From: Tardiphaga robiniae
GTDB lineage: Bacteria > Pseudomonadota > Alphaproteobacteria > Rhizobiales > Xanthobacteraceae
Direction of reading: 5' to 3'
NCBI RefSeq assembly: GCF_001618955.1
Contig: NZ_LVYV01000001.1
Span: forward strand, 751,501 to 815,500
Length of the DNA stretch: 64,000 nucleotides
The notes beneath the pieces are model-generated. The model searched no databases and was not told where the DNA came from. It saw only the letters and a list, made by a program, of their open reading frames with translations. This document shows positions 22,609-32,605 of this stretch, in pieces. Positions within the stretch are counted from its first letter, which is position 1. Each line of letters opens with the position of its first letter. Both the position numbers and the translations under genes were made by a program.

Positions 22609-23493
22609 ATGACCAATGCAAAGATCAGCATGACGATGTCCAAGATAACGTCGAATTCACGGTCAAGCGCTGTGGAAAACGGCAGCCTGTTTCGTGAGCA
22701 ATCACCGAATTCACACTCCACGCCAAAACCTCATATCGCTGCTGCCGCCGCGATCGACGAGCTTCTCGCCAACGAAGCGCGGGCAAATATGCAACGCGCT
22801 CGCGCTTCCACCCTCGAAGAGCCGATCAAGGCAAAGGTGCGCTTCACTGTGCCGCCGGCCCGTATTGTCGCAAGACCGTTACAATCGCCGGCATGGAAAG
22901 CTCCCTTCTTCTCCCTGGCGATGGTGGTCGGCCTGTCAACGCTCGTTTCCGCTGGCGCAATTGCCTATCTGTTCCTGCGGCCGATGACATCTTCAGCCGT
23001 ATCTGATGCGGATCTTCGCAGCCTTCGCGATTCCGTCGCGCAGTTACGACGGCAAGTTGCGGAGATGACTGGCGACGTGGCTAGCAGTCGCGCTGCCGTT
23101 GAAGCTGCCCGTACACAGGCCGCCGAACAGGCAAGCCGCGCACAAGATCGCGCCGACCGCGAACAAACGGCTCTGGCTGCGAAATTTGCACGCATTGCTG
23201 ACGAGAAATCGCAACTGGTTCAGGCCGCGGCAACACTGGCGAACGCTCCCGATATCACCGGGACAGTGCAGCCTCAGGCGCAACGGCCAGCAACTACGTC
23301 TCGCGACGTTATTCCCGGCTGGCACGTGCGCCGCGCCTATGATGGCATCGCGGTGCTTGAGGGGAAGACCGGTGTGATTGAGGTCGTGCCGGGGCAGGAT
23401 GTCCCCGCTCTCGGGCGAATCCAGGAAATCAAGAACGAAAACAACCGCTGGCAGGTTCTGACCAGCAGAGGCGTCATCCTTTCAGGTCGCTGA
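22609..23493 (+). CDS. Single-pass membrane protein with periplasmic coiled coil
   Basis: Residues 1-100 are a polar cytoplasmic part. FFSLAMVVGLSTLVSAGAIA begins a single membrane helix, followed by a long alanine/glutamine-rich coiled coil (DLRSLRDSVAQLRRQVAEM, then EAARTQAAEQASRAQDRADR). A small folded C-terminal domain follows (GWHVRRAYDGIAVLEGKTGV ... RIQEIKNENNRWQVLTSRG). The start is ATG 22609. I recognise the layout from bradyrhizobial hypothetical proteins but know no function. The C-terminal part resembles a small beta-barrel that might bind a partner in the periplasm. Confidence 0.65.
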   Translation: MTNAKISMTMSKITSNSRSSAVENGSLFREQSPNSHSTPKPHIAAAAAIDELLANEARANMQRARASTLEEPIKAKVRFTVPPARIVARPLQSPAWKAPFFSLAMVVGLSTLVSAGAIAYLFLRPMTSSAVSDADLRSLRDSVAQLRRQVAEMTGDVASSRAAVEAARTQAAEQASRAQDRADREQTALAAKFARIADEKSQLVQAAATLANAPDITGTVQPQAQRPATTSRDVIPGWHVRRAYDGIAVLEGKTGVIEVVPGQDVPALGRIQEIKNENNRWQVLTSRGVILSGR

Positions 23494-24392
23494 ATCGATG
23501 CCTCGATCTGACTGATTGATACTAACGGCCACGCACAGGCAGGATGCTCGTGACACGCTGGATGACTACCAAGGACGACGCCGACAAGAACGGCAGCTTC
23601 GGATTCGCATCGAGCGATCCGAGTGTCCTATATGGCACGCTCTTGAGAGTGGATATCAGTATTGGCCGATGCCGGCTGATATCGGGCCCACGCAATCGCA
23701 TGTTGCTGCCTCGCGCATGACGAACAGACTCTCGCTCCACATGTCCGCGCACGATAATCGATGCGTTTTTCCGTGTGGTACTCCACTGGTTCAAACCAAT
23801 GAAGTCGCGACTGCATCTGTGATGGCACGCTGTGAGATAGTTCGATGCAAAACAGATCCGACAAAATCGTCGCCCTTCATGAATTATCCACTTGTTAGTT
23901 TGCTTCAACTGCATGGTTTGCAAGCACGACTCTTTGCAAATTTGTGCACCTCGACTAATTGATGATGCGGTATCATTTTGATGATCAGTATGCCGATTCG
24001 CGTGTGTGACAACTCGGGCAAGTCCAGCCGATCAAGCGCCAGATATCGACGATACGGCACGCGATCGGCCACTTCCCCCGTTTTGACATTAGCGCTGGTT
24101 CGGTTCTGCCACCGACCGTGCACGACCATGAGATGTCATGTCGTGTTCACATAGCGAGAGGGAGCTCTCTGAAACTACGGATGAATGCAAGCCGGAGAAC
24201 GTGAGCTGACCGCATCACAGCATTGGGTATCCCGTAAAAAGCGACCGGCCTCCCATTGCAAGTCAGCGAATCGCTCAAAGGCTCATCCATCCGCTCAAGT
24301 AACTGTTGTGTTGCGTCTTCAAGACAAAAATGGGGCGAGTGCGCCTAATTCGACCCCATAACGATATCAAGGCGAACACGCAGGGGATTAAA
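23494..24392. other. Gene-poor stretch before the flagellar cluster
   Basis: About 900 bases with no supported gene; frames on both strands are short and have atypical composition. The last 250 bases should hold the ftcR promoter, but no consensus promoter could be assigned. This and the preceding stretches set the flagellar cluster apart from the integrated element. Confidence 0.4.
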
Positions 24393-25106
24393 ATGTTTGT
24401 TGTAATCGATGACCGAGAGGGCGTCACACAAGGCTATGCGGCCGGGTTTGATCGCGAAGGGGTTGTATCGATTGGCTTCACGTCTACAGACTTTCGCGAT
24501 TGGCTGGAATGTGCCGTTGGTAATGATTTAACTGTCATTCGGGCCTTTCTGCTGGGCGATTGTCCGGATCGGACGAGCATCCCATCCAGTATCCGCAACA
24601 GGTCACGGGCGCCGATCATTGCGCTCAACAGCCTAAAGCACCTCAAGCAGACCATTGAGTTGTTCGAAGCTGGCGTCGATGACGTGGTTCACGCGCCGGT
24701 CCACGTCCGCGAGATCATGGCACGAACGGCAGTTATTCGCCGCCGTACCATCGATCAGCATGAACCGGCACAAACGAGCGTGATTCGTGTCTTTCTCGAT
24801 GGCCGCGACCCGGAGGTCGCCGGTCGCACTTTGATTCTGCCACGACGCGAACTACGCATTCTCGAACACCTGGTCGGGCATCAGGGCAAATGGCTGACGA
24901 AGACCCAGCTCTTCAACGCCATCTACGGTCTTTTCGATGCCAGCTTCGATGAGAATGTGATCGAAAGCCATGTGAGCAAGCTGCGCAAGAAGCTACGCGA
25001 TCATCTCGGCTTCGACCCGATCGAATCGAAGCGTTATATGGGTTACCGACTGGACGATCTGAAGTCTCGTCCCACTAACGAAGCGCCTGTTTCAAAGGCG
25101 AACTAA
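24393..25106 (+). CDS. ftcR: Flagellar transcriptional regulator FtcR
   Basis: A two-domain response regulator of about 237 residues. The N-terminal receiver-like part begins MFVVIDDREGVTQGYAAGFD. The C-terminal winged helix of the OmpR/PhoB type runs through LPRRELRILEHLVGHQGKWL, then NVIESHVSKLRKKLRDHLGF and ESKRYMGYRL. Match in length, sequence and place (beside the flagellar operons) to FtcR/Rem of Brucella and Sinorhizobium, the master activator of flagellar genes. ATG 24393 is preceded by CAGGGGA; an in-frame start at 24306 is less likely. It is transcribed opposite to the large operon. Confidence 0.85.
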   Translation: MFVVIDDREGVTQGYAAGFDREGVVSIGFTSTDFRDWLECAVGNDLTVIRAFLLGDCPDRTSIPSSIRNRSRAPIIALNSLKHLKQTIELFEAGVDDVVHAPVHVREIMARTAVIRRRTIDQHEPAQTSVIRVFLDGRDPEVAGRTLILPRRELRILEHLVGHQGKWLTKTQLFNAIYGLFDASFDENVIESHVSKLRKKLRDHLGFDPIESKRYMGYRLDDLKSRPTNEAPVSKAN

Positions 25107-25128
25107 GGCTCACGCCTTACGCGCAAGA

Positions 25129-25154
25129 GGACGCCGACTACGGCGTTGGCGTCC
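25129..25154. terminator. Hairpin between convergent genes
   Basis: GGACGCC (25129-25135) pairs with GGCGTCC (25148-25154); an alternative inner pairing ACGCCG/CGGCGT exists. It lies between the ends of ftcR and the opposing flagellar operon, where a two-way terminator would be expected. No T-run. Confidence 0.35.
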
Positions 25155-25275
25155 ACCGCCTCCTCGAACTGCTGTGCAAGGCACAGAGATTCTCGCGTAA
25201 CACGAAGTACCACACATCCACCACGCTAGATCATCGAGTATCACCGTACCACAGCGATGACCACTCACTGTAGCC

Positions 25276-25728
25276 TCAGCGGCGAATCTGATCCTTCGAC
25301 ACATAATTGAAATCCTGCACCAGGACTTCCTGCAGCGCCTCCGTCTGCAGACGCTTGTTGACCTGCGCGCGCACGGCCTGTGCGAATTGTGTGAGGTCGT
25401 AACGACCGAGATTCTTGAAATCGAGCTTCTGGTCGCCATAGATCATACGGAACGCTTCATCGACGACGAACGGCTCCGGCGGCACCGGAAGCTGACGTAA
25501 GACTTTGGCGTTAGCAGTGAAGACGAGCTGGGTGATGATATAACCCTGAACGCTGCCGTCGGCGATCATCGGCACATTGATCACCTTGACCTTTTCATAA
25601 ACCAGACCTTCAGGTTGGTCCTGCTTCGCGGGCAATGCGGCCGCAGTCTCCTTCCAGTAGGAGATCCCGAAACTGGTACCCACAGTGACGAGGCAGGCCC
25701 AAATGCCTGTGATCAGCAGCCTCATCAT
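25276..25728 (-). CDS. Flagellar-cluster hypothetical protein (150 aa)
   Basis: An N-terminal hydrophobic helix (LLITGIWACLVTVGTSFGIS) suggests a membrane anchor or uncleaved signal. The rest is predicted periplasmic and resembles FliL-like small proteins in size and layout (VINVPMIADGSVQGYIITQL, then AFRMIYGD and QAVRAQVNKRLQTEALQEVL). The start overlaps the previous gene's stop (ATGA). It is the last gene of the large minus-strand flagellar operon and is found in the same place in rhizobial clusters. Exact role unknown. Confidence 0.6.
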   Translation of the reverse strand: MMRLLITGIWACLVTVGTSFGISYWKETAAALPAKQDQPEGLVYEKVKVINVPMIADGSVQGYIITQLVFTANAKVLRQLPVPPEPFVVDEAFRMIYGDQKLDFKNLGRYDLTQFAQAVRAQVNKRLQTEALQEVLVQDFNYVSKDQIRR

Positions 25729-26234
25729 TTGCGCTTGCCTGCGATCGCCAGTGAATAGGTGCCATCCGATTCAACCTCCTGGATCGAACGCGCGATGATC
25801 GCCGAGACCTCACGCACCGCATCGAGATGGATCTGTAACGCCGCTTGATTGCGGATCAGGCTGGCGCGCAACAGTGTGAGTTGCGGCGCGACGCGCGGAT
25901 CGCTCTTGATGTCCTGAGTCAGCCGCATTGCCCGAGTCAGTTCGAGCAGGCCACGGTTCTTGCGCTGGCTGAAGCCGTCGAAATCCACTACGGCGCGAAC
26001 CTCAAGCTTCTCCGTCTCCTCGTCGATGGTCGCCTTCAACCGATCGATCGCGGTCAACGCACTGCTTTGGGTGCCGAGCCATTGGCCAGGCGTATCGCCC
26101 GCCTCGCCAAAAACCGGGGCTTCCTGCGCAGCCGATTCAGGAAGGTCGGTCCCAGGCAAGGCCAGAGCCTGCGCCTCGACGAGGATGACTGAGGTCTGCT
26201 GTTCGATCTGTTCCATGTCGATCTCTACTGTCAT
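25725..26234 (-). CDS. FlgN-like flagellar protein (putative hook-protein chaperone)
   Basis: A helical cytoplasmic protein whose centre (RKNRGLLELTRAMRLTQDIK) carries an arginine-asparagine motif of the type seen in FlgN, the export chaperone of the hook-junction proteins FlgK and FlgL. Length 169 fits. It is followed with overlap by the membrane protein at 25276 and preceded by the FlgJ-like gene. The assignment rests on the helix pattern and the cluster context, not on strong sequence identity. Confidence 0.5.
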   Translation of the reverse strand: MTVEIDMEQIEQQTSVILVEAQALALPGTDLPESAAQEAPVFGEAGDTPGQWLGTQSSALTAIDRLKATIDEETEKLEVRAVVDFDGFSQRKNRGLLELTRAMRLTQDIKSDPRVAPQLTLLRASLIRNQAALQIHLDAVREVSAIIARSIQEVESDGTYSLAIAGKRK

Positions 26235-26249
26235 GGCCGGAATCGGCCG

Positions 26250-26714
26250 TTAGCCTTCGGAAGTTGGAGCCGATGTCGGGCGCGATTTGGCCAGTTGCTT
26301 GGCGATGCCGACGCCATTGCCCTTGGCCATTTCATTGCCGATCTGCTCGGCGAGCATCGAACGCCAGATATTGCCGGCGGTACCCTTGCCGAACACGTCC
26401 TCGGCGTCCTTCGGCAGCATCGTTTCCACGAACATCTGCAGCACAAAGGCTTCGAATTTGCGGTAGACCGGATTGCTTCCCTCAGCCTTCCGGATGATCG
26501 GCGTTGACGCTATCTCTCCGCCGCTGACGGGGGCAGACTTCGCGCTCTGGGCCGTCTGACCCGCGGCGAATTCGTCCGCGATCGCGGATGCGAAATTCGC
26601 CTCGCCTGCCGGCGCCATACGCTCGAGCCTGGTTGCCGCCACGCGCTGGGCAGCCGGATCGGCCGCTTTCATGACATCCGCAATTAGATCGTTCGATACC
26701 GGGGCGACTGTCAT
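26250..26714 (-). CDS. Rod-binding protein (FlgJ N-terminal domain type)
   Basis: KFEAFVLQMFVETMLPKDAE and IWRSMLAEQIGNEMAKGNGV form the rod-binding domain of FlgJ. The muramidase domain of enterobacterial FlgJ is absent, as usual in alphaproteobacteria, where a separate transglycosylase (here at 35433) opens the wall. The first 75 residues are disordered. The protein is exported with the rod and helps rod assembly in the periplasm. In some rhizobia the homologue is annotated as chemotaxis protein CheL. Confidence 0.75.
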   Translation of the reverse strand: MTVAPVSNDLIADVMKAADPAAQRVAATRLERMAPAGEANFASAIADEFAAGQTAQSAKSAPVSGGEIASTPIIRKAEGSNPVYRKFEAFVLQMFVETMLPKDAEDVFGKGTAGNIWRSMLAEQIGNEMAKGNGVGIAKQLAKSRPTSAPTSEG

Positions 26715-26750
26715 GTCACGCCCTGCGTAGTTGTGAGAGCTTTCATCGGC

Positions 26751-27146
26751 CTATCCTCCCTCGATCGAGCGCCGCACGGCCTTGTCGACTTCATCTTCCA
26801 GAACCCGCTTTTCATCAGCCCGAACCGTGCGCCCGACCGCCGACTTCACCATCTTGAGCGCATGTTTCAGCTTGCGGCCTTCATCGCGTGCATGCGCCGC
26901 CAGTCTTTCCCTGGTCTTGGCCACGACGCCTTGCTCGATGCTGGCGGCGCGCAAACTCTGGCTCGCCGTCTGCACGGCGAGGTCCGGAAGCTTGCTCTCA
27001 TCATTGAACCCTTCAAGAATGAGGCGCTGCTTCTCCTCAAGCTGGTTTTCCCGTGCCTGGCATTCCATCAGCTGCCACTCGGCAATCCGGTGCAGCCTGG
27101 CCTGCACGGCGGCGATACGGCGGATTTTGCGGTCGCGCTTCTGCAT
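26751..27146 (-). CDS. FliJ-like coiled-coil protein
   Basis: A 131-residue, almost wholly helical, charged protein (LHRIAEWQLMECQARENQLE, then KTRERLAAHARDEGRKLKHA) of the size and pattern of FliJ. FliJ is the stalk of the flagellar export ATPase that links FliI to FlhA. It lies seven bases downstream of fliR, in the export-gate part of the operon. Coiled coils of this kind diverge quickly, so the assignment is by length, helix pattern and position. Confidence 0.6.
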   Translation of the reverse strand: MQKRDRKIRRIAAVQARLHRIAEWQLMECQARENQLEEKQRLILEGFNDESKLPDLAVQTASQSLRAASIEQGVVAKTRERLAAHARDEGRKLKHALKMVKSAVGRTVRADEKRVLEDEVDKAVRRSIEGG

Positions 27147-27152
27147 GGCTCG

Positions 27153-27899
27153 TCACCCGGACAGCCAGGACGCGAAGGCGATGCTGAATTGCAGCACCAT
27201 TTCGCGGCCCGTGAGATAGAGCAGCAACAGACCGCCAGTGAGTACAAAGGGAATCGAGATAAAGTAGACGGGAATGCTTGGCGTCAGTTTATTGGCGAGA
27301 CCGACCGCGAAATTGACGATGACAGCATAGATAACGAAAGGACTGGCGACCCGGAGCGCCAGCGTAAAGGCCATGGAGAGATGATCTACGAGTTGCGTTA
27401 ACCCGCCCTCGGCACTGATTCCGGTCGCCGGCAGCCAGATCTGATAGGACCCGACCAGGCCGCGCAACAATTCCCAATGCTGGTCGGTTACAAAGAAGAC
27501 CACCGTCGCAGTCAGCGTGATCAGCGGCACCAGCGCCGGCACATGCTCGCCATCGTCGGCGACACCGGGGAGGGTCAGCCCGATCCCCGACGCGACGAAT
27601 GTGGCCATCGTTTCCAGCGCAGCGAAGAACATGCGTGCAGTGAGTCCAATGACCAGGCCCACCATCAGCTCGGACATGATCAGGCGGAGGAGATCCGGCG
27701 CCGTCGCCGCTTCTACAGCCGGGCGGACCGTGGACTCCAGCAGGGGGGTGAGCATCAAGGTGACGCTGATAGCGAGGAACAACCGGATCTGCGTCGGGAT
27801 ATTGACGCGGGAATAGCCCGGCGCCACCATCATGCAAGTCCCGATGCGGCAAAAGATCAGGAACGTAGCCAGGATGGAGACGGAGCTGCTTGCGATCAA
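27153..27899 (-). CDS. fliR: Flagellar export gate protein FliR
   Basis: A 248-residue inner-membrane protein with six or so hydrophobic segments (for example [40 protein letters not shown]). FliR forms the core of the flagellar type III export gate with FliP and FliQ. Typical length and the A-PGYS motif after the first segment ([15 protein letters not shown]) support the call. The start overlaps the flhA stop by four bases. Confidence 0.93.
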   Translation of the reverse strand: MIASSSVSILATFLIFCRIGTCMMVAPGYSRVNIPTQIRLFLAISVTLMLTPLLESTVRPAVEAATAPDLLRLIMSELMVGLVIGLTARMFFAALETMATFVASGIGLTLPGVADDGEHVPALVPLITLTATVVFFVTDQHWELLRGLVGSYQIWLPATGISAEGGLTQLVDHLSMAFTLALRVASPFVIYAVIVNFAVGLANKLTPSIPVYFISIPFVLTGGLLLLYLTGREMVLQFSIAFASWLSG

Positions 27900-29983
27900 G
27901 ACACAGCTCCGAGCGACATTACCTCGGCTCCACGTGCGATCTCGACATGCGACAGCACCGGCAGCGTGGGGAACATGCGCTCGGTGATCATGCGAACATA
28001 AGGACGGACGTCAGGCGGCGCGACCAGCACCGCAGTGTCGCCATTGGCAGCCGCCTTGCGGACCGCAACCGACACGTCATCCGCAAATTGTTCGACCAAC
28101 CGGGGATCGGCGTCGAATTCCACGATCTCACCCTTGCCGTCGCGCTTGATGCTCTGATGGAAGGCGAGGTCCCAGCGATTACCGAGGCGGAGCACCTTGA
28201 GCACGCCGTTGTCGGCGAAATCGCCGCAGATCTGCTGCGCAATGCGCATCCGCACATGCTCGGCCACATGCTCGGAACGACGCACATGCGGCGCGATCTC
28301 AGCGATGGCTTCCAGAATGAGATGCAGATTGCGGATCGAGATACGCTCGGCGAGCAGTAGCTTGAACACCGCCTGCAGCCCGGAATAGGAAATCTGCGAT
28401 GGCACCATATCCTCGATCAGCCGCTTGTATTCGGGATCGAGCCGATCGATCAGTGCGCGGGTGTCCTTATAGGTAAGGAGCTGGGCCAGATTGTTGCGGA
28501 CGACCTCGCTGAGATGTGTGAGCAGCACCGAGATATTGTCAGCAATCTTGAAGCCATCCTGTTTAACTTCGTCGATGAAAGTCTCCGGAACCCACATCGC
28601 CTTCATGCCGAAAGCGGGTTCGATTGTCTCGTCGCCCGGCACATCCGGCTTCCGGTCACCATCAAACAGCACCAGGGCTTCCCCGATGCGCAATTCGTGA
28701 TGGGCCACAACCGTGCCGTAAATCTTGATGCGATATGATTTCGGGCCGATCGACAGATCGTCGGTCAGCTTGATCTCAGGAATGACGAAGCCGTATTGGG
28801 CGGCAAAACGCCGTCGAACCTTGGCAACACGATGCGCCAGTTCGCCATGGGCATTGAGCATCTGGATCGCAAGCTGACTGCCGACGCAGAGCTCGACATC
28901 GGAGGTCTTGAGCAATTCCTTGACGGAATCCCTGTTCTCGATCTGCGCCTTTTCCTGAACCTGCGCGATACGTGCCTGTTCCAGCTTGGCGCGGGCCGCC
29001 TGCTGACGTGGCAGCGAGAAGCTCATAAAGGTCATCGCGCTACCCAGCAGCGCGAATGGCAGGAACGGCAGGCCGGGGAGCAAGCCAAGCGCGAACATCA
29101 TCATTGCAGCGACCGACTGGGCACGCGGATATTTTCCGAGCTGCTTCAGCACCATCTGCTCGGCAGAGCCGCGGGTACCGCCCTTGGAGACGAGCAGGCC
29201 AGCCGAGAGCGACACGATCAGCGCCGGGATCTGCGACACCAGACCGTCACCGACCGAGAGCTTGGTGAAGACGTCAGCGGCGCGTGACAGCTCCATACCA
29301 TGATGGGTAACGCCGATGATGATGCCGCCAAAGATGTTGATGGCGGTGATAATCAGGCCGGCAATGGCGTCGCCGCGCACGAATTTCGAGGCGCCGTCCA
29401 TGGCACCGAAGAACGAACTCTCCTCCTCCAGCTCGTGGCGCCGACGCTGCGCTTCCTTGTCATCGATCAGACCAGCTGACAGGTCGGCGTCGATCGCCAT
29501 CTGCTTGCCCGGAATGGCGTCAAGCGAAAAACGAGCGCCAACTTCGGCGATACGCGTCGCACCCTTGGTGATCACCACGAAATTCACGGTAACGAGAATT
29601 GCAAAGATGATCAGGCCGATGACGAAATCACCGCCCATCACGAATTTGGCGAAGCCGGCGACGACATAGCCGGCGGCGTGTTCTCCCTCACCGCCATGCG
29701 ACAGGATCACGCGTGTGGTCGCCACGTTGAGCGCCAAACGCAGGATGGTGGCGATCAGCAGCACGGTGGGAAATGCCGAGAAATCCAGCGGCCGCTGAAT
29801 CCACAGCGACACCATCAGGATCAGCGCGGACAACGCGATCGAGAAGGCCAGGCCGAGGTCGATGAGGATCGTCGGAACCGGCAGCACCAGCATCACCAGA
29901 ATGGTGACGATGCCGAATGCAAAGGCGACGTCCGTGCCGGCCCGCCGCTCGGCCGGCAGGGCTGAAATCATTACGTCGGCCAT
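27896..29983 (-). CDS. flhA: Flagellar export apparatus protein FlhA
   Basis: A 695-residue protein with about eight N-terminal membrane helices and a large cytoplasmic domain. Signatures: [20 protein letters not shown] early on, the FHIPEP-type cytoplasmic loop ([20 protein letters not shown] and [20 protein letters not shown]), and the C-terminal docking platform ([20 protein letters not shown]). FlhA forms the nonameric ring that receives substrate-chaperone complexes. It is the largest gene of the operon and precedes fliR. Confidence 0.97.
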   Translation of the reverse strand: MADVMISALPAERRAGTDVAFAFGIVTILVMLVLPVPTILIDLGLAFSIALSALILMVSLWIQRPLDFSAFPTVLLIATILRLALNVATTRVILSHGGEGEHAAGYVVAGFAKFVMGGDFVIGLIIFAILVTVNFVVITKGATRIAEVGARFSLDAIPGKQMAIDADLSAGLIDDKEAQRRRHELEEESSFFGAMDGASKFVRGDAIAGLIITAINIFGGIIIGVTHHGMELSRAADVFTKLSVGDGLVSQIPALIVSLSAGLLVSKGGTRGSAEQMVLKQLGKYPRAQSVAAMMMFALGLLPGLPFLPFALLGSAMTFMSFSLPRQQAARAKLEQARIAQVQEKAQIENRDSVKELLKTSDVELCVGSQLAIQMLNAHGELAHRVAKVRRRFAAQYGFVIPEIKLTDDLSIGPKSYRIKIYGTVVAHHELRIGEALVLFDGDRKPDVPGDETIEPAFGMKAMWVPETFIDEVKQDGFKIADNISVLLTHLSEVVRNNLAQLLTYKDTRALIDRLDPEYKRLIEDMVPSQISYSGLQAVFKLLLAERISIRNLHLILEAIAEIAPHVRRSEHVAEHVRMRIAQQICGDFADNGVLKVLRLGNRWDLAFHQSIKRDGKGEIVEFDADPRLVEQFADDVSVAVRKAAANGDTAVLVAPPDVRPYVRMITERMFPTLPVLSHVEIARGAEVMSLGAVS

Positions 29984-30058
29984 GGCAATTCTCGCACGAA
30001 TATCATGGCCGCACTGTGCAGCGCCGACCTTGCGTGAAGATGGTGGAGACGACGGCGG

Positions 30059-30325
30059 CTAGAAGCCGCGTTCAATCCGGCCGTAGAGCACTTCGGTGAA
30101 GGCAAAGATGTGGGCTCCCATGAAGGAGCCGGTGACGGCGACCACTATCAACATCACCACGATCTTGGGGATGAAGGTCAACGTCATTTCCTGCACCTGG
30201 GTCAGCGCTTGCAGGAGGGCAATGACAATGCCCACGAACATCGCGGCGCCGACCGCCGGGCCGGCGGCAACGATGATGGTCCAGATCGCCTGCTGGGCGA
30301 TATCAAGGGCGTCGCGCTCGTTCAT
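30059..30325 (-). CDS. fliQ: Flagellar export gate protein FliQ
   Basis: An 88-residue protein with two membrane helices (AIWTIIVAAGPAVGAAMFVG and KIVVMLIVVAVTGSFMGAHI) and the ALTQVQEMTLTFIPKI loop characteristic of FliQ. It is part of the FliPQR export channel in the inner membrane. It follows flgD by three bases, and a 75-base gap separates it from flhA. Confidence 0.95.
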   Translation of the reverse strand: MNERDALDIAQQAIWTIIVAAGPAVGAAMFVGIVIALLQALTQVQEMTLTFIPKIVVMLIVVAVTGSFMGAHIFAFTEVLYGRIERGF

Positions 30326-30328
30326 GGT

Positions 30329-30736
30329 TCAGCTGATCGTGATGCCAGGTCCAAGGGAAACCTTAACCCCGCTCTCGAGCGTCGCGACCGCGCCGCCCTG
30401 GATGATATAGACTTCCTTGATCTTGCCGGTCGTGCTCGTGCCGGATTCGTCCGTGAAAGACGCAGTGCGGCCGATCAGCCCTTCAGCCTGAGACATCGCG
30501 CTGGTCGACAGCAGCGTATCGAGCTTTGCATTGGTCTGAACCGCCTGCTCGACGGACGACAACTGTGCAAGCTGGCTCATATATTCGGTTGAATCGGTCG
30601 GATTGGTGGGATCCTGGTTGCGCATCTGTGCGATCAGAAGCTGCAGGAAGCCGTTGTAGTCGATCATGTTGGTCGACGATGTCGTCGACGTCGTGTTGGT
30701 CGCGGATTTCGCGGCATCTACGCCATTGACGATCAT
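30329..30736 (-). CDS. flgD: Hook-capping scaffold protein FlgD
   Basis: A short (135 aa) FlgD with the conserved N-terminal domain YNGFLQLLIAQMRNQDPTNP and MSQLAQLSSVEQAVQTNAKL, and a brief C-terminal region. It caps the growing hook and directs FlgE polymerization outside the cell. Enterobacterial FlgD is about 100 residues longer; rhizobial versions are commonly this short. It lies between flbT and fliQ. Confidence 0.93.
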   Translation of the reverse strand: MIVNGVDAAKSATNTTSTTSSTNMIDYNGFLQLLIAQMRNQDPTNPTDSTEYMSQLAQLSSVEQAVQTNAKLDTLLSTSAMSQAEGLIGRTASFTDESGTSTTGKIKEVYIIQGGAVATLESGVKVSLGPGITIS

Positions 30737-30752
30737 CTTGCTCTCCTTGGGT

Positions 30753-31172
30753 TCAGGCCACGACCGGAAGCAGCATGTCGGCGCTGCTCAGAATCGCCTG
30801 CTCGATCTCAAACAGGCCACGGATTTTCCGTAGCGCCTCGTAATAGCGTTTCGCTTCGACAAGCTCCTCAATCGCATCGAGGCCTTGCAGCAGCTCCTTA
30901 TTGTCGGCTGCAGCGTAGATCGCACAGCGCTGATGCCCGAAGACCGCACGCGCCTGTTCGATATCGCCCGGACTCATCAACATCAGCTGCACGACGAAAT
31001 AGAGCTGCCGGAGCGGCGTTGTCGCGTCGGCGACCTGCATAACCTGACTTTCCAGCATGAAAGTCACGTCATTGATCAGTTCCAGCGTCACCTTGCGGTC
31101 GACCCGCAAAACTGCGCCGTTAATGTAGATTTTCTCGCCCGATCGCAGCGATATGCACATTGGCTTCTTCAT
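30753..31172 (-). CDS. flbT: Flagellin translation regulator FlbT
   Basis: FlbT is an alphaproteobacterial protein that binds flagellin mRNA and adjusts its translation. Seen: ISLRSGEKIYINGAVLRVDR near the start, then LYFVVQLMLMSPGDIEQARA and YEALRKIRGLFEIEQAILSS. Length 139 is typical. Its ATG overlaps the flaF stop (31169-31172), the usual flaF-flbT arrangement. Confidence 0.93.
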   Translation of the reverse strand: MKKPMCISLRSGEKIYINGAVLRVDRKVTLELINDVTFMLESQVMQVADATTPLRQLYFVVQLMLMSPGDIEQARAVFGHQRCAIYAAADNKELLQGLDAIEELVEAKRYYEALRKIRGLFEIEQAILSSADMLLPVVA

Positions 31173-31516
31173 GCCAGCGAATCCCGGATGACGATATTGA
31201 TCGCAACGAGATCGCTCACGTCCGACAACTGCCCTTCCCGGAGGCGCTCGGCTTCCTTGATGACCCAGAGACCAATCGAAATCAGCTGCGCTCGCAACTG
31301 CTCCGGCAGACCGTTTCGTGGATTCGACAGATCTTGTATGAAGAAGGTCCAGAGATTACGAATATAGAGTAAGGCATCTGTTTCTTCGGATGAAGCAAGC
31401 GCTCCGCTCTGGATTTTCTGAAGTAGTTTAATTCCGTGATTGAGCGCTTGTTGTTCCCTGGATCGCGCCTCGCGGCCGCTATCCTCGATTTCCGCGTCGT
31501 AACCTGCCAGTGTCAT
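31169..31516 (-). CDS. flaF: Flagellin regulator FlaF
   Basis: A 115-residue helical protein (REARSREQQALNHGIKLLQK, then LLYIRNLWTFFIQDLSNPRN and LISIGLWVIKEAERLREGQL) matching FlaF. FlaF is needed for flagellin secretion or stability in alphaproteobacteria and works opposite to FlbT. It is coupled to flbT by overlapping stop and start codons and lies 40 bases after flgL. Confidence 0.93.
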   Translation of the reverse strand: MTLAGYDAEIEDSGREARSREQQALNHGIKLLQKIQSGALASSEETDALLYIRNLWTFFIQDLSNPRNGLPEQLRAQLISIGLWVIKEAERLREGQLSDVSDLVAINIVIRDSLA

Positions 31517-31556
31517 TTCAATCGATAACCTGTTGCTTCATAGATCAGCCCACCTA

Positions 31557-32600
31557 TCAGAGATAATTGAGGATGCTGAGGTTCTGAATTTGCGCGGTCA
31601 GCGCATGCGACATCTCCAACTGATTTTTCAGAGAGTTGACCCGGACGGATGCCTCTTCCGGATCGACCACTTCCATCGCGTTGATCTGCCTGTTGACGAT
31701 GTCGGTCTGCACCTTGAGACGACTGGTAGCATTTGTTGTCTGTTCTTGCGCGGTTCCGAGGCGTGCACCGACACTCGCAAGGTCGGACACCGAACCGCCG
31801 ACCAGCAGCAGCGCCTTGTCCGTAACGGCCTGGAACGCGCTCTGATTCAGAGCTTCCAGACCAAGCCCGCTGAGCATCGTGTAGGCCATCGCCAGATTGC
31901 GGAATGCCTTATCATTGGCGCTGGCGGAGGAATCGACGGTTTGTGTCGTAGAGATGCGACTGCGCATGACCTGATCGGATGCCGAAGACCAGTTCGTTCC
32001 CCAAGCCGGATCGTCGAATTCGGTCGCAAACGCATTGTCGAGGAAGTTATTCATGGCGGCGGGGGTTATATTTACGGCAGCCACGTCACCGGGCGGAAAG
32101 CCAAAAGCGGCATTAAAAGCCGCATCGATCGCCGTCTTGCTGGCCGAACCGGTCTGATAAGGCGTCATCGGCTGTTGCGCCGTGTTGATGCCGGCGAACA
32201 GATACTGTCCGTCCATCGAAACATTGAGCGTCGTGAGAAGCGACTGGAGGTTCGACGCTGCCGGCTGGGCGATGATGACGCCGCCATTTGCCGAATTGCG
32301 TGCCGCCAGCAGATCCTTCTGGAAGGACTGTGCCGTCTCGATCAATTGCGAAACACGCTCCTGCGTGACGTCCAGGCGGGCACTCACGAGTGCATTGGTA
32401 TCGACGATTTTCTCCATATCGAGAAGCTCCGCACGCAGGGTCACGTCGCGACCTGTGAGTGCACCAAGACTCCCCCCGACGTCAGCGAGCCTTCCTGTCG
32501 TCGCCTCCTTGGTGGCCTTTGAGATCGCCACCTGGCTTTTCGACGCGGAGATGCGCAGGGTGGTCGAGATCGAGTTCGATGAAATGAAATTTGTAGCCAT
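31557..32600 (-). CDS. flgL: Hook-filament junction protein FlgL
   Basis: A 347-residue flagellin-like protein. The N-terminal helices (STTLRISASKSQVAISKATK) and C-terminal helix (RVNSLKNQLEMSHALTAQIQ, ending LSILNYL) are those of FlgL (HAP3), with a variable middle. It is exported and sits between FlgK and the filament. It lies six bases after flgK. Confidence 0.93.
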   Translation of the reverse strand: MATNFISSNSISTTLRISASKSQVAISKATKEATTGRLADVGGSLGALTGRDVTLRAELLDMEKIVDTNALVSARLDVTQERVSQLIETAQSFQKDLLAARNSANGGVIIAQPAASNLQSLLTTLNVSMDGQYLFAGINTAQQPMTPYQTGSASKTAIDAAFNAAFGFPPGDVAAVNITPAAMNNFLDNAFATEFDDPAWGTNWSSASDQVMRSRISTTQTVDSSASANDKAFRNLAMAYTMLSGLGLEALNQSAFQAVTDKALLLVGGSVSDLASVGARLGTAQEQTTNATSRLKVQTDIVNRQINAMEVVDPEEASVRVNSLKNQLEMSHALTAQIQNLSILNYL

Positions 32601-32605
32601 ATCGA

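Noticed and set aside
27477-28001. Plus-strand frame opposite fliR/flhA junction
   Set aside because: Histidine/arginine/aspartate-rich shadow of two well-supported genes.
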